Positions 1 through 13,700 of a DNA stretch of 64,000 nucleotides are shown one piece after another. Positions within the stretch are counted from its first letter, which is position 1, and each line of letters begins with the position of its first letter. The stretch covers positions 70,042-134,041 of the forward strand of contig FN648540.1 in assembly GCA_000310025.1 (NCBI GenBank), in the 5' to 3' direction. This DNA comes from Ectocarpus siliculosus (Eukaryota > Sar > Phaeophyceae > Ectocarpales > Ectocarpaceae). Below the pieces are notes generated by a model. It saw only the letters and a list, made by a program, of their open reading frames with translations, did not search any database and had not been told where the DNA came from. The position numbers were made by a program, and so were the translations under genes.

Positions 1-3000
1 CACGAAGCTCATGGGACGAACGAGGGTTTTCGCGACAGCTGCGATCCGTGGGAACTCCGAGAATGAAAGTGGCTTCGAATTTTTACGGTAATGCTATGTT
101 CGCCACATATAGGAGAATTTGGCGTCCTACGGTAGTAATGTCATTTACGCGTAGGTCGTGATTTAATATTGGCTTTTGCGTTTTGTGTGCCCAATTATAA
201 CCTGCTGTGTGTTTTGATTGAAGTTTTTTCGCCCTAAACAATCCAATACGGTGAGAATTTTGGCGGATAAAAAGATATACATGTTGAGACCATTGCCCGT
301 ACAGCATTGTCCGTACAGCCGTATGTATTGGCGAGATGGCGGTGGGGCACGTCGCCAAAAAGCCGATTCTCCATGAGTTAAGATTGACAGACGGAATGAA
401 TGAGTGACAGCGTACATGACGCGCGGGAGGATTGCCACTAAGACCGCTCGCGAAACGCGACGGCTTTCCACGCTCATATGACGATACCGCCCACAGGTTT
501 ACTTTGAAACCGATCTACAATACCTACCAGTATTCGCCAAGATCGTAGTGGGATCGCGGTGGCCGTTCCGCCCCAGTGGAAGGCGGTCGCCAGAACCTGC
601 TTACAGTAGTGGTACACGCTTAAGGACATGAACGCTCGCCAGGCACGATAGTTCCGGTTGGTTGCTGCGCGATACAGATAGTCTCCTCCTGCCAATCGTG
701 TCTGGTTGATAACACCCGGCAGGTTAAACTGTTCGATTTGGTGTAGTCAGCGGGCGCGGGCTGAGTGAGACCACATCGCTTGCTGGTGAGGTCACTCCAC
801 CAGATTCAGATGAAGTTTTAAATTGGCTGCAGTTCTGGACAGATGGAGATTTGAAGGTTGCGAAGCAAGTTCAAGGACCGCGAGAGGCCATGCAACCTTG
901 CAAAACCGTTTTCAGGTTGTCCCGGTAAGCTTTTGACACTCGTGCAAAATCGTTTTGTAGCGAAGGCATTCACAATCACGCAACACAGGTGCATTCAGCG
1001 GACGCACGCTGGCAAGGCTGAGCCGATGGCTGAAAAGTGAATGAACAAGAGAGAGATGGTGTGTTCCAGCTGCAGTTTTGCGCCACGTACTTACTTTGGC
1101 TGGTTGAAGACCGTGTTGATTTGAAAAGCTCAGAAATGGGGCGAAAGGCTTAGAGCCCTGTACAAGCCATCACTGGTGCCGTCACCATGCTGGCACGCTG
1201 CTCGCTGTGTGCATCTGCGGCGCAACAGAACAAAACGGACTCAGTATGCACCAACCTTTGTATCTAACCCCACCTCGTCACCCCCTCCCACCCACCCCCG
1301 TTCCAAGGGGGCGCGTTGTCGCATCATCACAAGATGACACCACTGTTCTTACGATGCTACTGTGAGTTTTAGTTTCGAAGCAAATTGGCACCTGAATGAC
1401 ATGTACTGCACGGACATCGCCCTCGTCCTCTACTACACCCCGTCACCGAGATACGCTTTTTTCGTTTGTCCAAATTACATCACCTAATTGAACCTACGAC
1501 TACGGTTTACTCTGTTTATGTACTGTAGTTGGCCTTCATAATCTTCACCAAACAACCTTGACACCCCCGTCGCCCTGGACCGCCTTGGCGGGAAATAAAT
1601 GTATTAGACTCCAAAGGGAATAGAACAGGGAGGGGGGACGTAGACCCTATTTTCCTAACCCTACCCCCAACCCAACGTCCCCGATTGTATGCTTCATCCA
1701 ACATGTTTCCCGAATACGAAAAATCTGCGAAGGCTACAAGTCACCCTCCACCCCCTCCTTCGGAGATTGTGCATTCGCATTCACTACCACCATTACCAAG
1801 ATGACCTACCGTATCTCCGCATACCCTCAAATGTTCGTCACCCACCCCTCGCCCTCCAACCCCTTGTCGCGATGTCGCGGTTTTATGATTCTCTTGTAAA
1901 ACCCCTAATGTTCGTCACCCCCACCCCCCACACTCCGACGCAATGTTTCGCCATCACCGAGACGGCACAGCCTTTTCCTGGAGACATGGGCTTCTACCGC
2001 TCATGGATGCTGTGGAGAAATGAAACGTGAGTGAACCCGTGCCAAAGGCCCTTGTTTTGCGGCACTGCTGTGTATTAGTAGGGTATTCCTCACTACTGTG
2101 CCGCCCTTGAGCTCTGAATGGCGGCAGAACCGACGGATCCTTGTCGGAAATCCGACCTAATGTGAGACTACTTCAACAAACCCTTTCTGAAGCAACCTTC
2201 GCACGCACGTGAACTAGAAACACCTTTCTACTTTTACCCCCCTACCCCGACTTGGCTCGGTGAAGCAGCCAAGAAAGCAGCCGAAGCTACATGTAGTCTG
2301 CCTGCAGCACTATAACTCATTGCAGGGCCTCGACATTTTCGTTTCGACGAAGAATGTTTAGCAACGTCGGAGAATGCTCTCCTGCACTCCGGGTTTCACA
2401 AAGTACCCACGCGTGGAGTAAGTACACTTGTTGTCGCCTTTCGCCCAGCGTTTGATTTTCCTTCCCTCACCCCACCCCCGAGACGTCCCGACGCCGTGGA
2501 GCTTCACTACGCCACGTAGGTCACAGGAAGAGCACCTTTCGTCACCGCGTCCACCAGACATTGCACTTCCGATGCAACATGTTTCGATCTTCTATGCATC
2601 CCTGTGTCTCACCCGTCGTAAGTTCGACAATTTTTGAAGGCATTCTCTCGCTGTCTGGTACTCGTTCTCCAAGCCATCGTTGGGGTTGAATGTGTTCCTA
2701 ATTCTGGCAACTTCGGCATTCGCGCCAGCAAGACCCTTGAGTGTTGCCACGACATGGACCTAGCAAGACACGACGAGAACGGCAATATTTTGCAAACCGA
2801 GAGCGAGCGTTGTCGGGGGGTGAGTTGCGTCGATGGAGACAAGATAGGTGCCGCTAACACGCTTGCGAAGAAACCACGACAAAGTACGAGTGGACAACGA
2901 CATCGCGTTGGCTACTCGCGCACCAAACCACCACAATGTCTCCTCCCGTTACCCCCGACTCTGATCGTAACGTGAAGAATCTCAATCAATACCGACAGTA

Positions 3001-3015
3001 ACGTTCTCGTCTCAC
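1..3015. other. Left-edge region, no secure gene
   Basis: This stretch should hold the 3' end of the SMCHD1-like gene, but no exon with matching phase was recognised. Two open frames look protein-like. One is plus strand about 2690-2820 (contains GNFGIRASKTLECC and ends at a GTGAGT donor). The other is minus 695..474 (73 codons, contains AWRAFMSLSVYHYCKQV). Neither has an identifiable family. C-rich runs (CCCTACCCC type) are frequent between 1260 and 2500. Confidence 0.3.
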
Positions 3016-4712
3016 CAGCTGCTCGATCTCTTGCGTGAGCTGCCTACGCTCGGGCTTGTGGTCTAACGGCATGGGGCCGAACACGATCGGAAGCTTCTTG
3101 AGACCTTCTGTGCCTTTGGGGACGTCCATGTACCCGTTTCGCCTCTGCAGGCGCGCGATCAATGTCAGGAAAAATCTTGTTGAATTGCTTTAGGTTATCC
3201 AGAAAAGCGGTGTTCAATTATATATCCGTGTATTCGTGTTCGTCTACGATTGCTTGCTTCTGTCGAAGAGGGTAAAGAACACAAGAGGCCATGGTACATA
3301 TATCATAGATTCCTGGATGATATCTCCGTGTAAATAGCGGAGAATGGTGGGGTAACATGGAAATACCAGTTACCCCGGATATCAACAGGTGCCGCCTATT
3401 TTTCCCGCTGGCGTCGAGAGTCGAGAGGTAGAACCTATAGACGCCCTTTCCCTAGCCACTGCCTGTTTTGGACCCCACCACCAACATCCACGAGTTTATA
3501 TCCAGGACGCAGAAGGACTAATTTTTCCTCGGTTTGCACAAGGGGTTGTAGCCTTCGGTCTGTGCAACGCCGATCTCCTTATTTCCAGCGCACGTGTGCG
3601 ACCGGCCGCTATCGAGGTCCCCGTAGCCTTTCAGCTGCAAAAGAGCAGGTGAACATACGAACAAATGTGGTGCTCACCAGCAATGTACCGTCCTCTTCGA
3701 CGAGGATATCACGTCGCTTGTCTCCACGATTCAAGCCGTCCTGGTACTTAATGGCATTGGCATAGGTGTCGAACATCACCATGTCTCCATAGAGGGCCCA
3801 GAAAAGCGTGCCTCGCAGGCCTTCATCTTCATCCTTCAGCTGTGGCGGTAAGTTGAAGGACCGCAAGATTGATGGGTGTGTTCACACAAGTATCTTCGGA
3901 TCGCTTCCAGTGCAGGCGCTCACAAGAAATTCTTCCCCAGATAAGAAATCTCAGAATAGGTGTACAACTTTTTGGTTCGACCGCCAGCACCACATATCCT
4001 GTTGTGACGTGTAATCTGACCCTTGGAAGCAAGGGTCCAGATAAGGGCTTCGACTTCAAGCACTACAGAGCGTACAGGCAACACTTTCCTGAGTACTACG
4101 TAGCACGTCAAGTTTGAGCAAATCGAGAAAAGTGTCTATACCACACCCCGGCCTTGCCTCAAACATGTCCACTACGTAGCCTTTGCATCCCGTGTATGGC
4201 GGCGGCTGCCGCGTATTAGCCATGTGAGACGAACCCCGCCCGAACGCTTGGACAGTCTGAGAACCGCGCGAGAGACCATGAACAGAGGGCATGAAAGCGG
4301 CAGTAAACGTTTGCCAAGCCGGTATTTTTTTTCAATACCGGTGACTATTGGACGGTCCGCAGCCAGCCGCGAAACACGGCTGTCCGGACACCACACGGAA
4401 CACGGGGTGGCAACAGTGATTCTACAAATCTCAGAGGCCAATGGACAAGAGCACCACAATATAGCAATACACATCGCACCTCCTTGCATATGCCGCAGCC
4501 TTCCTCCTCCCGCAAAGTGGTTAGCTGGTCCTTGTTGAGGACGTAAACTCCTTTCATCATCGTGCCAGCCGTGTGCGAGAGGAGCTGTGCATGATACCTT
4601 GTCCTCACAAACCTTTGCGAATACCAAAGAAAAAACGAGTCGGACATGTGGGAAGCACAGTAAAAGACGTGGCGTTTCATCGCGTATGCAAGCTTCACCA
4701 AGCAGACGTTGC
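3016..4712 (-). CDS. SMCHD1: SMCHD1-like exons 45-50: SMC-type flexible hinge domain
   Basis: Exons: 4712..4659 (LLGEACIRDETPRLLL), 4612..4480 (TMMKGVYVLNKDQLTTLREE), 4256..4147 (YTGCKGYVVDMFEARPG), 3839..3678 (LRGTLFWALYGDMVMFDTYA then DILVEEDGTLL) and 3144..3016 (RRNGYMDVPKG, then LKKLPIVFGPMPLDH). The order matches the SMCHD1/GMI1/DMS3 hinge: an entry strand, a strand where animals have CVVTLTTDAAR, the GF-x-G-(Y/F)-x-V-(D/N)-M strand typical of plant homologues, the LR-x-TLF...LYGD segment, and the closing FG-P-P helix. Such hinges dimerise and bind nucleic acid. A short piece between 4147 (phase 2) and 3839 (phase 0) is missing. Coding continues beyond 3016, but I could not find the terminal exon. 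Confidence 0.85.
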
Positions 4713-7700
4713 CTACAGCCAAGCGTGGTACCTACCTTTCAGGATGGTGCAGGTTCGGCCGTTGTTTGTCATATGCATATTATACCGAGGATGGCATCTT
4801 GAGCCGTTCCTTGTTTGTTGTAGACAGCGACTACATTGCCGACCCTGTCAACCCCGAAGCCTTTAAGAGCTCCTCAGCGGGCAAACCATTAGCTAGAAAC
4901 GTTCTATGTGTTCTCCTGACTCCTTCCCTGTGCGCTACTATCTCTAGCTCCCAAAAGGCTCGGCATGACCACCTAGTTTCTACAAAAGTGGTCTAAATTG
5001 CTGACTTCTCTCGTGTGTGGGGGGGGGCACTTCGGGATGCTCCGAAGTATGTTTTCGGCGATAACAATTCGAAGGTTTTCACCCAGGGTCATTTGCATCT
5101 GTCTCCTTACTCACCCTAGTAGATCGACTGACCCAGGTTCGCCCGTGTTAGCGTGAATCGCTGTGTTTGTCTCACCCGATTTCCGCGATGCACCGAATGT
5201 CGTGTTCCCTCGCGCCGTGCTTTTGAATGATCTTCTTGATAGTGCTGTGAGTTTTGTTATCGCGCTTATACGAGGGGTGAGTCTCCTTCATCTCCTCGTA
5301 GTCGACCTCTTGCTTCCTGGTCATTGTTTTCAGGTCTTCCCGCCTCTTCCAGGCACGTTTGAAGCAATCCTGGGCGACAGGGATTTCCGTTGTTATGGGC
5401 TGATACTGCTGAATGGTACTCATGAAGTGAACCCCCGGCGGGGGCTCAACAGCTGCCCGGTGCTCTCATCCACTTGCGCCGTGGGCCGATGTTGAGCTAT
5501 ATTTGCGGGACAGATTGCCCTCCTTTCGGAATTGCGTGCGTTATGAAAACAAATGTTAATACTCACGGTGCCGTCTTTCGGTTTAGATTGTGTAGATTGT
5601 TGCGGCAAGGATCAAACTTAGATGATATGACACGTTTATACGAATTTCCATCGAAGGCATAGCTGGTTTCTCTCACGAACTTGGCTTCGGCTTCGACGTT
5701 GCTACGTTTAGTTCTCTTGTTGCGTGGTTGGCTTTAACATGCCTTGGAGGCATCCCCCAGAAGCCGAAAAACACGTTGAACGAAGACCGCCCCACCACCC
5801 AACTCACTGCTGTAAGATTGTTGCTGTACGCATAGAGTTTTCGGGTGATTGCATACAGGGCATATCGCTAGGGTCTTCTCGCGCTCAGCGCAGTGACAGA
5901 TCGGGGTGGCAGACCTCATCCAATGCAGTACGCAGTTAACAGTGACCAGCACTGGCGACAAGAACACACAAAAAAGTGATGTTCGAAAAAGCTAGCCTAA
6001 AACCGTTGTTGTACACCTACCGCGTAGTCAGTATCAGCATAGCCTATCTTTGCGATCGAATCTGGTGGTAACTCCTTGATCATTGCTGCGACGCGACGAC
6101 ACGCCTCGTTCTTGGCTGTCTCAGGACCCTGGGCATGTCGGGGGGTTCGTTGGGGAGGCACAAGTAAGAAGAACGCGTTTAGCCAGAGAAAGCACGGAAA
6201 CGAGGGCAAGAGTACGAACAAGAGCCCCCGCCACCAGAGATGCTCAACCTTGCAGCTCCGCACTAATGTTCTACTTCTCTTTTGCTCGGAAAAAAAAAGA
6301 CAGTTTCCGTGGAGATACCGGCAGTTTCGAGTACGCACAGATAGGCTCTTGGTGTATTCGTCGTATCTAACTTGCACACGAGCGAGATCTTCTTCTGCAT
6401 TCCGGATGTCCTCCAGCAGCTTCTCTCGCGAGGTAAACAAGAAGTTGATACTCCTCATTTGCAGCTGTAGGGGACCCTCGCTGTGCACGACCAGCCTGCA
6501 GCGATGGGGTGGAGGAACCAGAAAAGCGTTTGATGATTAAACCATTTTTGTGCGCATGACAGGTGTATATCCTCAGGAACACCGCACGTGTGGAAACACG
6601 TATGCGTCCCGACTTTATTTTACTGAACTTTGAAGAGCAAAGCACTGAACAGACCACGCTTGCTTGTCAGATAATCAACCTATTTTGGGAAGTCAGCGAT
6701 CTCTCACAACACGAAAACATGGCGTATACCATCACGTTTTTGTTTTTCGTTCGAGTTGCCTGGATAAATATTTTCTGTGGCCTACGGAGGGAGACTTCCC
6801 CCATACCGCTCGTCCCGCACGGCGCAAAGCCTCCGCGGTATCGTAAAGTGTCTCTGCTACGAAACACAAATCTCCCTCCGAATACCGCCAGGCGGGACGA
6901 AACTGTTGTACAGTAGCAGTCTCGGACGATTGAGCCTCCCGATGGCACGCACTACCATTCAAAAAACACCCCATGCTAGCATACTTTCTACATAGCAAAG
7001 GTGGCTCCAACCCCGAGTCACCGAAAATATTTTGGGGGCCTCAGGTTGGCCCTCACTCGTGACGTCTCTCGGATCCCCCACCTTCGAAATAAAGGGGTGG
7101 GTGGGCGGGAGAAAGCTAAGACATGATTGCTAGCTATCGTCCGAACTTCGATATAGCTAGCTGCTGCCCTTCTCTTGCCGTGTGGCCCTCCGAGGCGCAT
7201 GTTACATGCTGTGTCTTCCTCATCACGTGGCCGTTGGGTCCAGTGGACACGTGCCTATCAAAATCTTGCTGCAAGAGCCGCGAGGCAGCAGAATGAGAAC
7301 TCCGTGAGACCTTGCTCTCTGACGAACCCCAGAAAACCGGACCAAGAGATCCGGACCAACACGTCTCCAGGGCGGCGCAACGAGAACGCAAATATACACA
7401 CGGAGATCTGGGAATTCTTCTGTGCACAATAAACATTATTTGTGTTGTCAATACAAGGACAACATTCGAAGAGACTCCCACCGAACAATCACCCACCTGT
7501 ATGTGCCCTCCGTCGACCCGACCCCGGCCTGTAGCGAGACATCTTTAAACCTGAAACCCCCCGCACCGATGCGCTCGGCCGTAAGAATACCATTGGAGGC
7601 GTTTTCCAGCTGGGGCATGTCCGACGGTGCGACAAGTAGTCCGTCCGAGGCTTTTATTTGCATGCGTACGGGCCCGCTGATTTGGGTTCAGCGGAAGACG

Positions 7701-10700
7701 GAACGGAAGCGTTGATTAGTATTACATCAGATATGACCAGCAGAAATATCAGCACCCAGAAAATATACCAACAGCAGTATCACGGTAGCGGACTCACTTG
7801 AAGCTCTCGCCAACGACGTTGTCCTTGCGGTCAACGACGCGGATTTCGAAGTTCTCCAACAACCGCCGGTGCGCCCCGACGTCGTGTGCGTTGCTGGCAG
7901 AAAGAGATTCCGGGAAGGGGTCCCGCGTGGGCTTCAGCGTTGATGGGTCACCTGAAATGAGTACACGGGGAGACGAGGGGTAAATAACAGCTGGAAAATA
8001 ACGTTACGGTTGCTGCTGCAGGTACATCGAGCGCCTACGTAAACGATGCAAAACACAACGCCATGTCAAGTGACGGAGGGTCTCGAGGAAACCCGCTGTT
8101 ATGGGCGCAGCCGACGCGTGATACGGACCTAGGAAAACTCGAGAGGATTCATTGGACGGGTTTCACGGCTGGTCCAATCTATGTTGTGTAGGCTGACACG
8201 TGCAAAGTATCAAGCCATCAAACAAGGAGCCAAGCGGTCCAACCACTCGATTCTATAATGGTCCAAGCCGATACATCGATACCCCAGAAACAAATCGGCG
8301 GATACCTAACTATCCAGGCTGTTCCACGAAATGATAATCATATCAACGGCCCAATATTTTGTATTTCATCTCTGCCGCGAGTCCATAACACCGTTAGGCC
8401 ACCTGGCACGGCTCGCATGATCATCTCCACCTCCTCCGTCGAGTGTGGCTGCTCGTATCGTTTCTCCTCATAGCTGCATCTGTACGTGTTGATAGATGAG
8501 ATATTATCATGACATATCATACACATATGAACATAGGAAGCTCTCGCGAAACATCGATCTATAAAACAGATCTTACCCGTGTATTGAGGAGCCTTTGCAA
8601 ACAAAATTTAAAAAGATCGGATGCCGTTATCAAATTGACTGCGCATTAACACCCATGTCGACCTCTGCTCAGTGTTATTTGTTAACACCTTCCCTGGTTC
8701 GACTGACACGGCCCCCTTCAGTGGTCGCGTATTAACTATCTAACAAGGTACATGCACAAAAAATATTTCCAGAAAACACAGGAACAAGAGAGATACATCG
8801 ATCCCATCGCCCGATCTCGGCACGCGAAGCCAGGCAAAACAACGCACATGTGGACGCATCGGAGAATGTCAACCGTTGCAACGAATATCAGGCACGGCCC
8901 AACAAAAGGCTGGTAAACACAACCATGGAACGGGATCTCAATTTCAATGCATTATAATCAGCTCGTTGTCGGTCCGATCTGGCACGACACGACACGTAAA
9001 GGCACTACGAGCCATACTGCCCAACGGTGGGCCGAATATGAGAGATCGACGAGAACGAGTGCCAAAGAAAAGCACAAGCGGGACGAGAGAAGCCAAAGCA
9101 AACGTCCGATAGTGCCGATCCCATACGCCCCCATGTCGTGAGAAAACACTGCAAGAATATGCTTTCATGCGCTTTATGAAGATCGTGCGTCATATTGTCT
9201 TATGTACCCACTGCCCAACCCTCACGTGGATTAACAACTGAATTGCCCTGACTCCCGATCGCGATTTTTTCACCCTCGATAGAGATGAGCACCGGTATGC
9301 ACCAATCAATTGCCAATGTGCCGAAATCGGCCTTGACTCAAGCTGGCTTACCAAGGTTCGCAAGAAAATACTTATTGCACGATATCCTAATAGCGTTTCC
9401 ATTCCTTCTGCTTTATTATGGGGACAGCAATAGCGGATATGGGGTACTACGACCCCCCACGTCGGAGCATAGCGTCTCTGCAATTCATTTTCACTCGCCT
9501 GATGGTGTAGGTCCCGACGTTGAGGGTCATAGCGGACCCGGCCCGAGGTGCTTGGGGCTCAAACATCCAAGCATTGGATTCAGTCTCTACGTCAGGCCGA
9601 ACCGGCTTCTTGTACTGGTCAAGACACGGCCTTAACAAGTAGAGAACGCAAGGAACCGTATGCATGAGGTAAAAATAGCGCTCAAGGTTCCGAACCGGCC
9701 AACCTCTTCTCTCTGGGACATGCGATTTGGTTCGGGACACTGGTTTTCGTGTGTGCGATGTCGGCCAAGGTAAATACATCGCGTCCTGTCACAACGCCTG
9801 AAGAACGTGGTGATCGGTGCGCACTACTTCGCTCGGACTTGTCATACAGCATCAGAACCCACGGCAGAATATCCCAGCTATCCTTCTCACATCGGAGACC
9901 CCTCTTTGGTCATCGTGATGACGAAACTCTCAGCCGAGGGCAAGAACCCGATGTTGTTTTCCGTGTCCACCCAGACGAGGAGCGTCGGCAGCGGGCTGTC
10001 CACCCGCCTCTCAACTTCAACCGCATAGTTGTCATCCATGCCTTTCTCGCATTCGAAAGCAAGTCCCGGGGAATACGCGGCCATGTGCACGTGCGTGACT
10101 GCATTCGTCTTTTCCCTGTTCCATTCAATGAATGCCTGGAAGAAAACATACGACAGGTCGACGGGCGGCATAGGCAGCGCTAAGTTGACCGTGGACCGCC
10201 GGGAGTGCCAGACAATGTGAGTTATTAATGTTACATATATACATAGTTTCTAGTACTCCGGAGGTACTTCGACGAAATCCTCTCACATACGTACCTGCTG
10301 AACACGTCCCAGGCATTCCGCTTCAACGCGAACCTGTAACGTCACACTCTCCCTGCGTTCCTCGTGGGGCAACGTAAACATCGGCATGGTAAAGGAGGAG
10401 TCCGCAGTCTTGCACTCCGCAAGGAGTCTCTGGTGACGCGTGTCAGCCACTTGGACCTTGACACCTCCGGGAGTCAACGACGCCCGGTTTCCCGCAGCGT
10501 CTTCCAGCCTGACCTCGAGGTCGGATATCTGATATAGGTGGTGCACGGGTATCGGGGTTAGTGGTCGAGGTATACTGTATTCAATTCGCCCTAGTGACTG
10601 GCGCCATATCCCGGCAAGAACCTCGCGCACTCCTGTAGTTCTCTCCGAAGGGAACATGTGGCCGGTCGCTCCCAGCCTACGAAATGCGTCTTCAGAAGTT

Positions 10701-13700
10701 GTTCTGTACTCTCGCCAGGACAAATCATGAACAAGTGGAGATCGAGAACGACATTTGCGGTACACTCCCGAAGCTTACCCTACACCTGCGGTAGAGAGAG
10801 ACCAGGAACAACAGACGTTGTGAACGAATACTACCTATCTTAATCCCGGCGGCACTCTCGTTGGAGGTTCTTGGGATAGACGATATCCCTTCAAACCAAA
10901 TATTTAGGTTCCAACATAAAGTTGAGGCCAATCGTACGACAATGGTCTAGCCCAAACGTGCGACATATTGTGGTACATATTGCGACGATCGTGAGGGTAA
11001 CAGTTGGAGTGCTTAAAGACCGAGGAGCAGGCCGCCCCTTTTTCTCGTGAGACGTGTGAGTCCGAGACTGTCGAGTTTCGTCCAAGAGCTGTTTCCGGGG
11101 AATAGGTCTGAGAGCCGAGCGGACGTCGAAATGTTGCCAACCCAGGAACGGTGCATCCCTTCGAAATTGCGAATTCTAACCCCATGTTGGCGGGATGGAG
11201 TGGCTGTTGTGGTACGGCGTCCAAACCCCTCAATGTTCACCGCTCACCTCGAACCCTCCTGGTTCCGAGATTGTGATATTTTCTGAAAACTCGTCCTGGT
11301 CCAGCTCCCTCCGGATCAGCACCTTTCCGGGCAGGCCCGCCTTCAACAGCACTGGTAGGTACAGCGCAGATGCTTTGTGCGGGCTACCCAAACCTCCACT
11401 AGCGGTAACGGTCCGCGGTTTGCGGATGACGAGGGATACCTTCCCCGGTCCACCAGAAACGTTGAAGCCGGCGGGGAATTTGAACAAATCCCCCTCCTTG
11501 AGTTTCTTCAGACAAAATGGGCCGCTTGCTTGCTGTACCAGCTCTGATATGCGTTTAGGTTAAAGCGAGGCGTTGGTGCAGTCACGGGGGCCAGAGGAAG
11601 ACGGGCTTGAGTGGGTGACTCCTCTCATTCTTGGCAGCCTACTTGTCCGAGGTCTATTGGAATCAGGGTTGTCAATAGTACTCGGATAAAAAAAGTAACC
11701 CAACATGAAAGTGTGCCATGACGGGGTTTGCTACATGGACAATATACATCTCTCACGTATCGTCGATTGATCATCGCCCTCAATGCCGACTTCCGGATGC
11801 TCAGAAATCGACGATATCTTTATCTTGTTGTCGTACTTGTCCACGGGTTGAAATCCGGTCACCACCTGCCGAGGGTAATCCGAAAGCGTCATGCTGGACG
11901 GGGCTACGGCCGGAACGTTGTTTGCGAATTTTGTGAATAGATATTTTCTCGTCGTACGGCTTTGACGTGGTCAATATTTCGAGAGTGGCAACGAACAGTA
12001 CAATTACTGAATTTCAAATAGGTGCTCTGATATAAAGAACGTTCGATGGCCGGCCCCATGTTTACGATAGCATCGCCATACGGTGTGGAAACAAGTGCGA
12101 ATAATAGCATTATTTTTTCCTAATGTTATGTATGTAAGAGTCTAAGGTATGGTTGGGATAAACAGCTCGGCAGAATTTAGAATGGGAATATTGAATAGGT
12201 GTGGATCACATTGATCAAACGCTGTACCAATGATGTCGTATGGGTGGCTGATGGGGTCCGCCCATACCTAGGTAAATCTGACGCACGAACACAGGTCGGT
12301 TCATCGATTGTTCTTACCTTGGCGATCGATTCCAAACAGGTCTTTGAACTGGAGCCTGCCGTCATCTCGACCACCCCCAGGTTTCCCAAAATCTCGTTTG
12401 TGTGGCCTCTCACCGCCACCCAACGGGAAAATTGTCCTGGTAGAAAAAAGTTCAACCTTTGTGTTTGCGCAAACAGACGATGTAGAGGAATGCCGTGACA
12501 CGTTCAGGTCTTGGGGTCGATGCGGGGGGCACCAAGCAACACGTCCTAATAGAGAAAAATAGCATACCTGGAACCACGGCATACTCCACTGTGGTCTGCA
12601 GCCCCCGCTCGCCGATCCCATTCGTCATGACGGTCACAGTACCGGGCCACCTATCCGCAGATGGTATGTGGATCACCTGCATTTCGTCGAAACAATAGAC
12701 AGATGTCGAGCAAGGAATCATGTCCGGGGGAGGCTGGAACCAGACCTCCAGTTCATGTAGACCGTGCGGCCCACGTTCGAAGGAACATAGCCCCTACAGC
12801 TCTCTTTATGTGCCGCAAGAAAGCGGTGGCGCAAATATATCGACACCTGAAACATGGGAAAGGAGAGTACAGCATCAGGAACGGGACAAGCAGAATAGGC
12901 TGTAACCCGTTTGGCGCACATTACCACGGATCTGAATTCACCAAGGCAAAAGCTACACGTGAGTGTGCACCTCCAAGTCGGGGAGCCCACCATCGCGATT
13001 GTCCTGCCACCGCCATTTGGAGTTGTTCCAGGAGCAGGTCACGTTCTTCCCTCGCATACGGACGGCGGTCACGGAGGGTAAGAGCGTAGGAGGCATGGCG
13101 ACCCGACGCTATCGCTCATTGCTCTCTCGGGGGGGAACGGAGAGGTGACATACTGGCAGCATGACCACAAGCGTCGGCCCGTAGGCGGAAACCGAGGAAA
13201 CAGCCTTCATAGTTGTAAGCCCCCGGTCGAATGGCGAGGGGAAAAAAAAAAAACGGCTGGAGGCATTCTGCCGTGCAACAACGCTACGCAGAAAAATTAC
13301 ATAACCTCCCCATCATGCTCACCCATCCGCACCCTTAACTCAGTGGCTCCATCCAGTGCATACCTTGCACGTGTTGTAGTCGGTCACTTGATGACCCCTT
13401 TGGTCGAGCAACTGGAGGTTTAGGTTTCGTATTTTTTCCCCCGCCTCAAACGTCTCCAGGGAATTCCAGTGTCTGTTGCCTAGCAAGACCCTGACGCTGA
13501 AGGGCCTCTTGGTGGGCGTAATGTTGATTTTGAAGGGTCTCGACGCCACTGAAGTGTCAAAAGGGGGAACATATTGCATCGCGAGGTTCGCCTTGAACAG
13601 ATTGGACTCGAGATGAGAGTGTAGACATGGAGAAGGGTGCGCGGTCGTTGGCAGTTGCACCAGTACGGCGCGTAGCCTTGCATGCGCCACGCACATGAAC

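Noticed and set aside
3518-3634. A phase-compatible terminal exon of the SMCHD1-like gene ending at TAG 3518
   Set aside because: The translation (KGYGDLDSGRSHTCAGN) lacks hinge similarity, whereas 3144..3016 joins in the same phase and matches the closing hinge helix.
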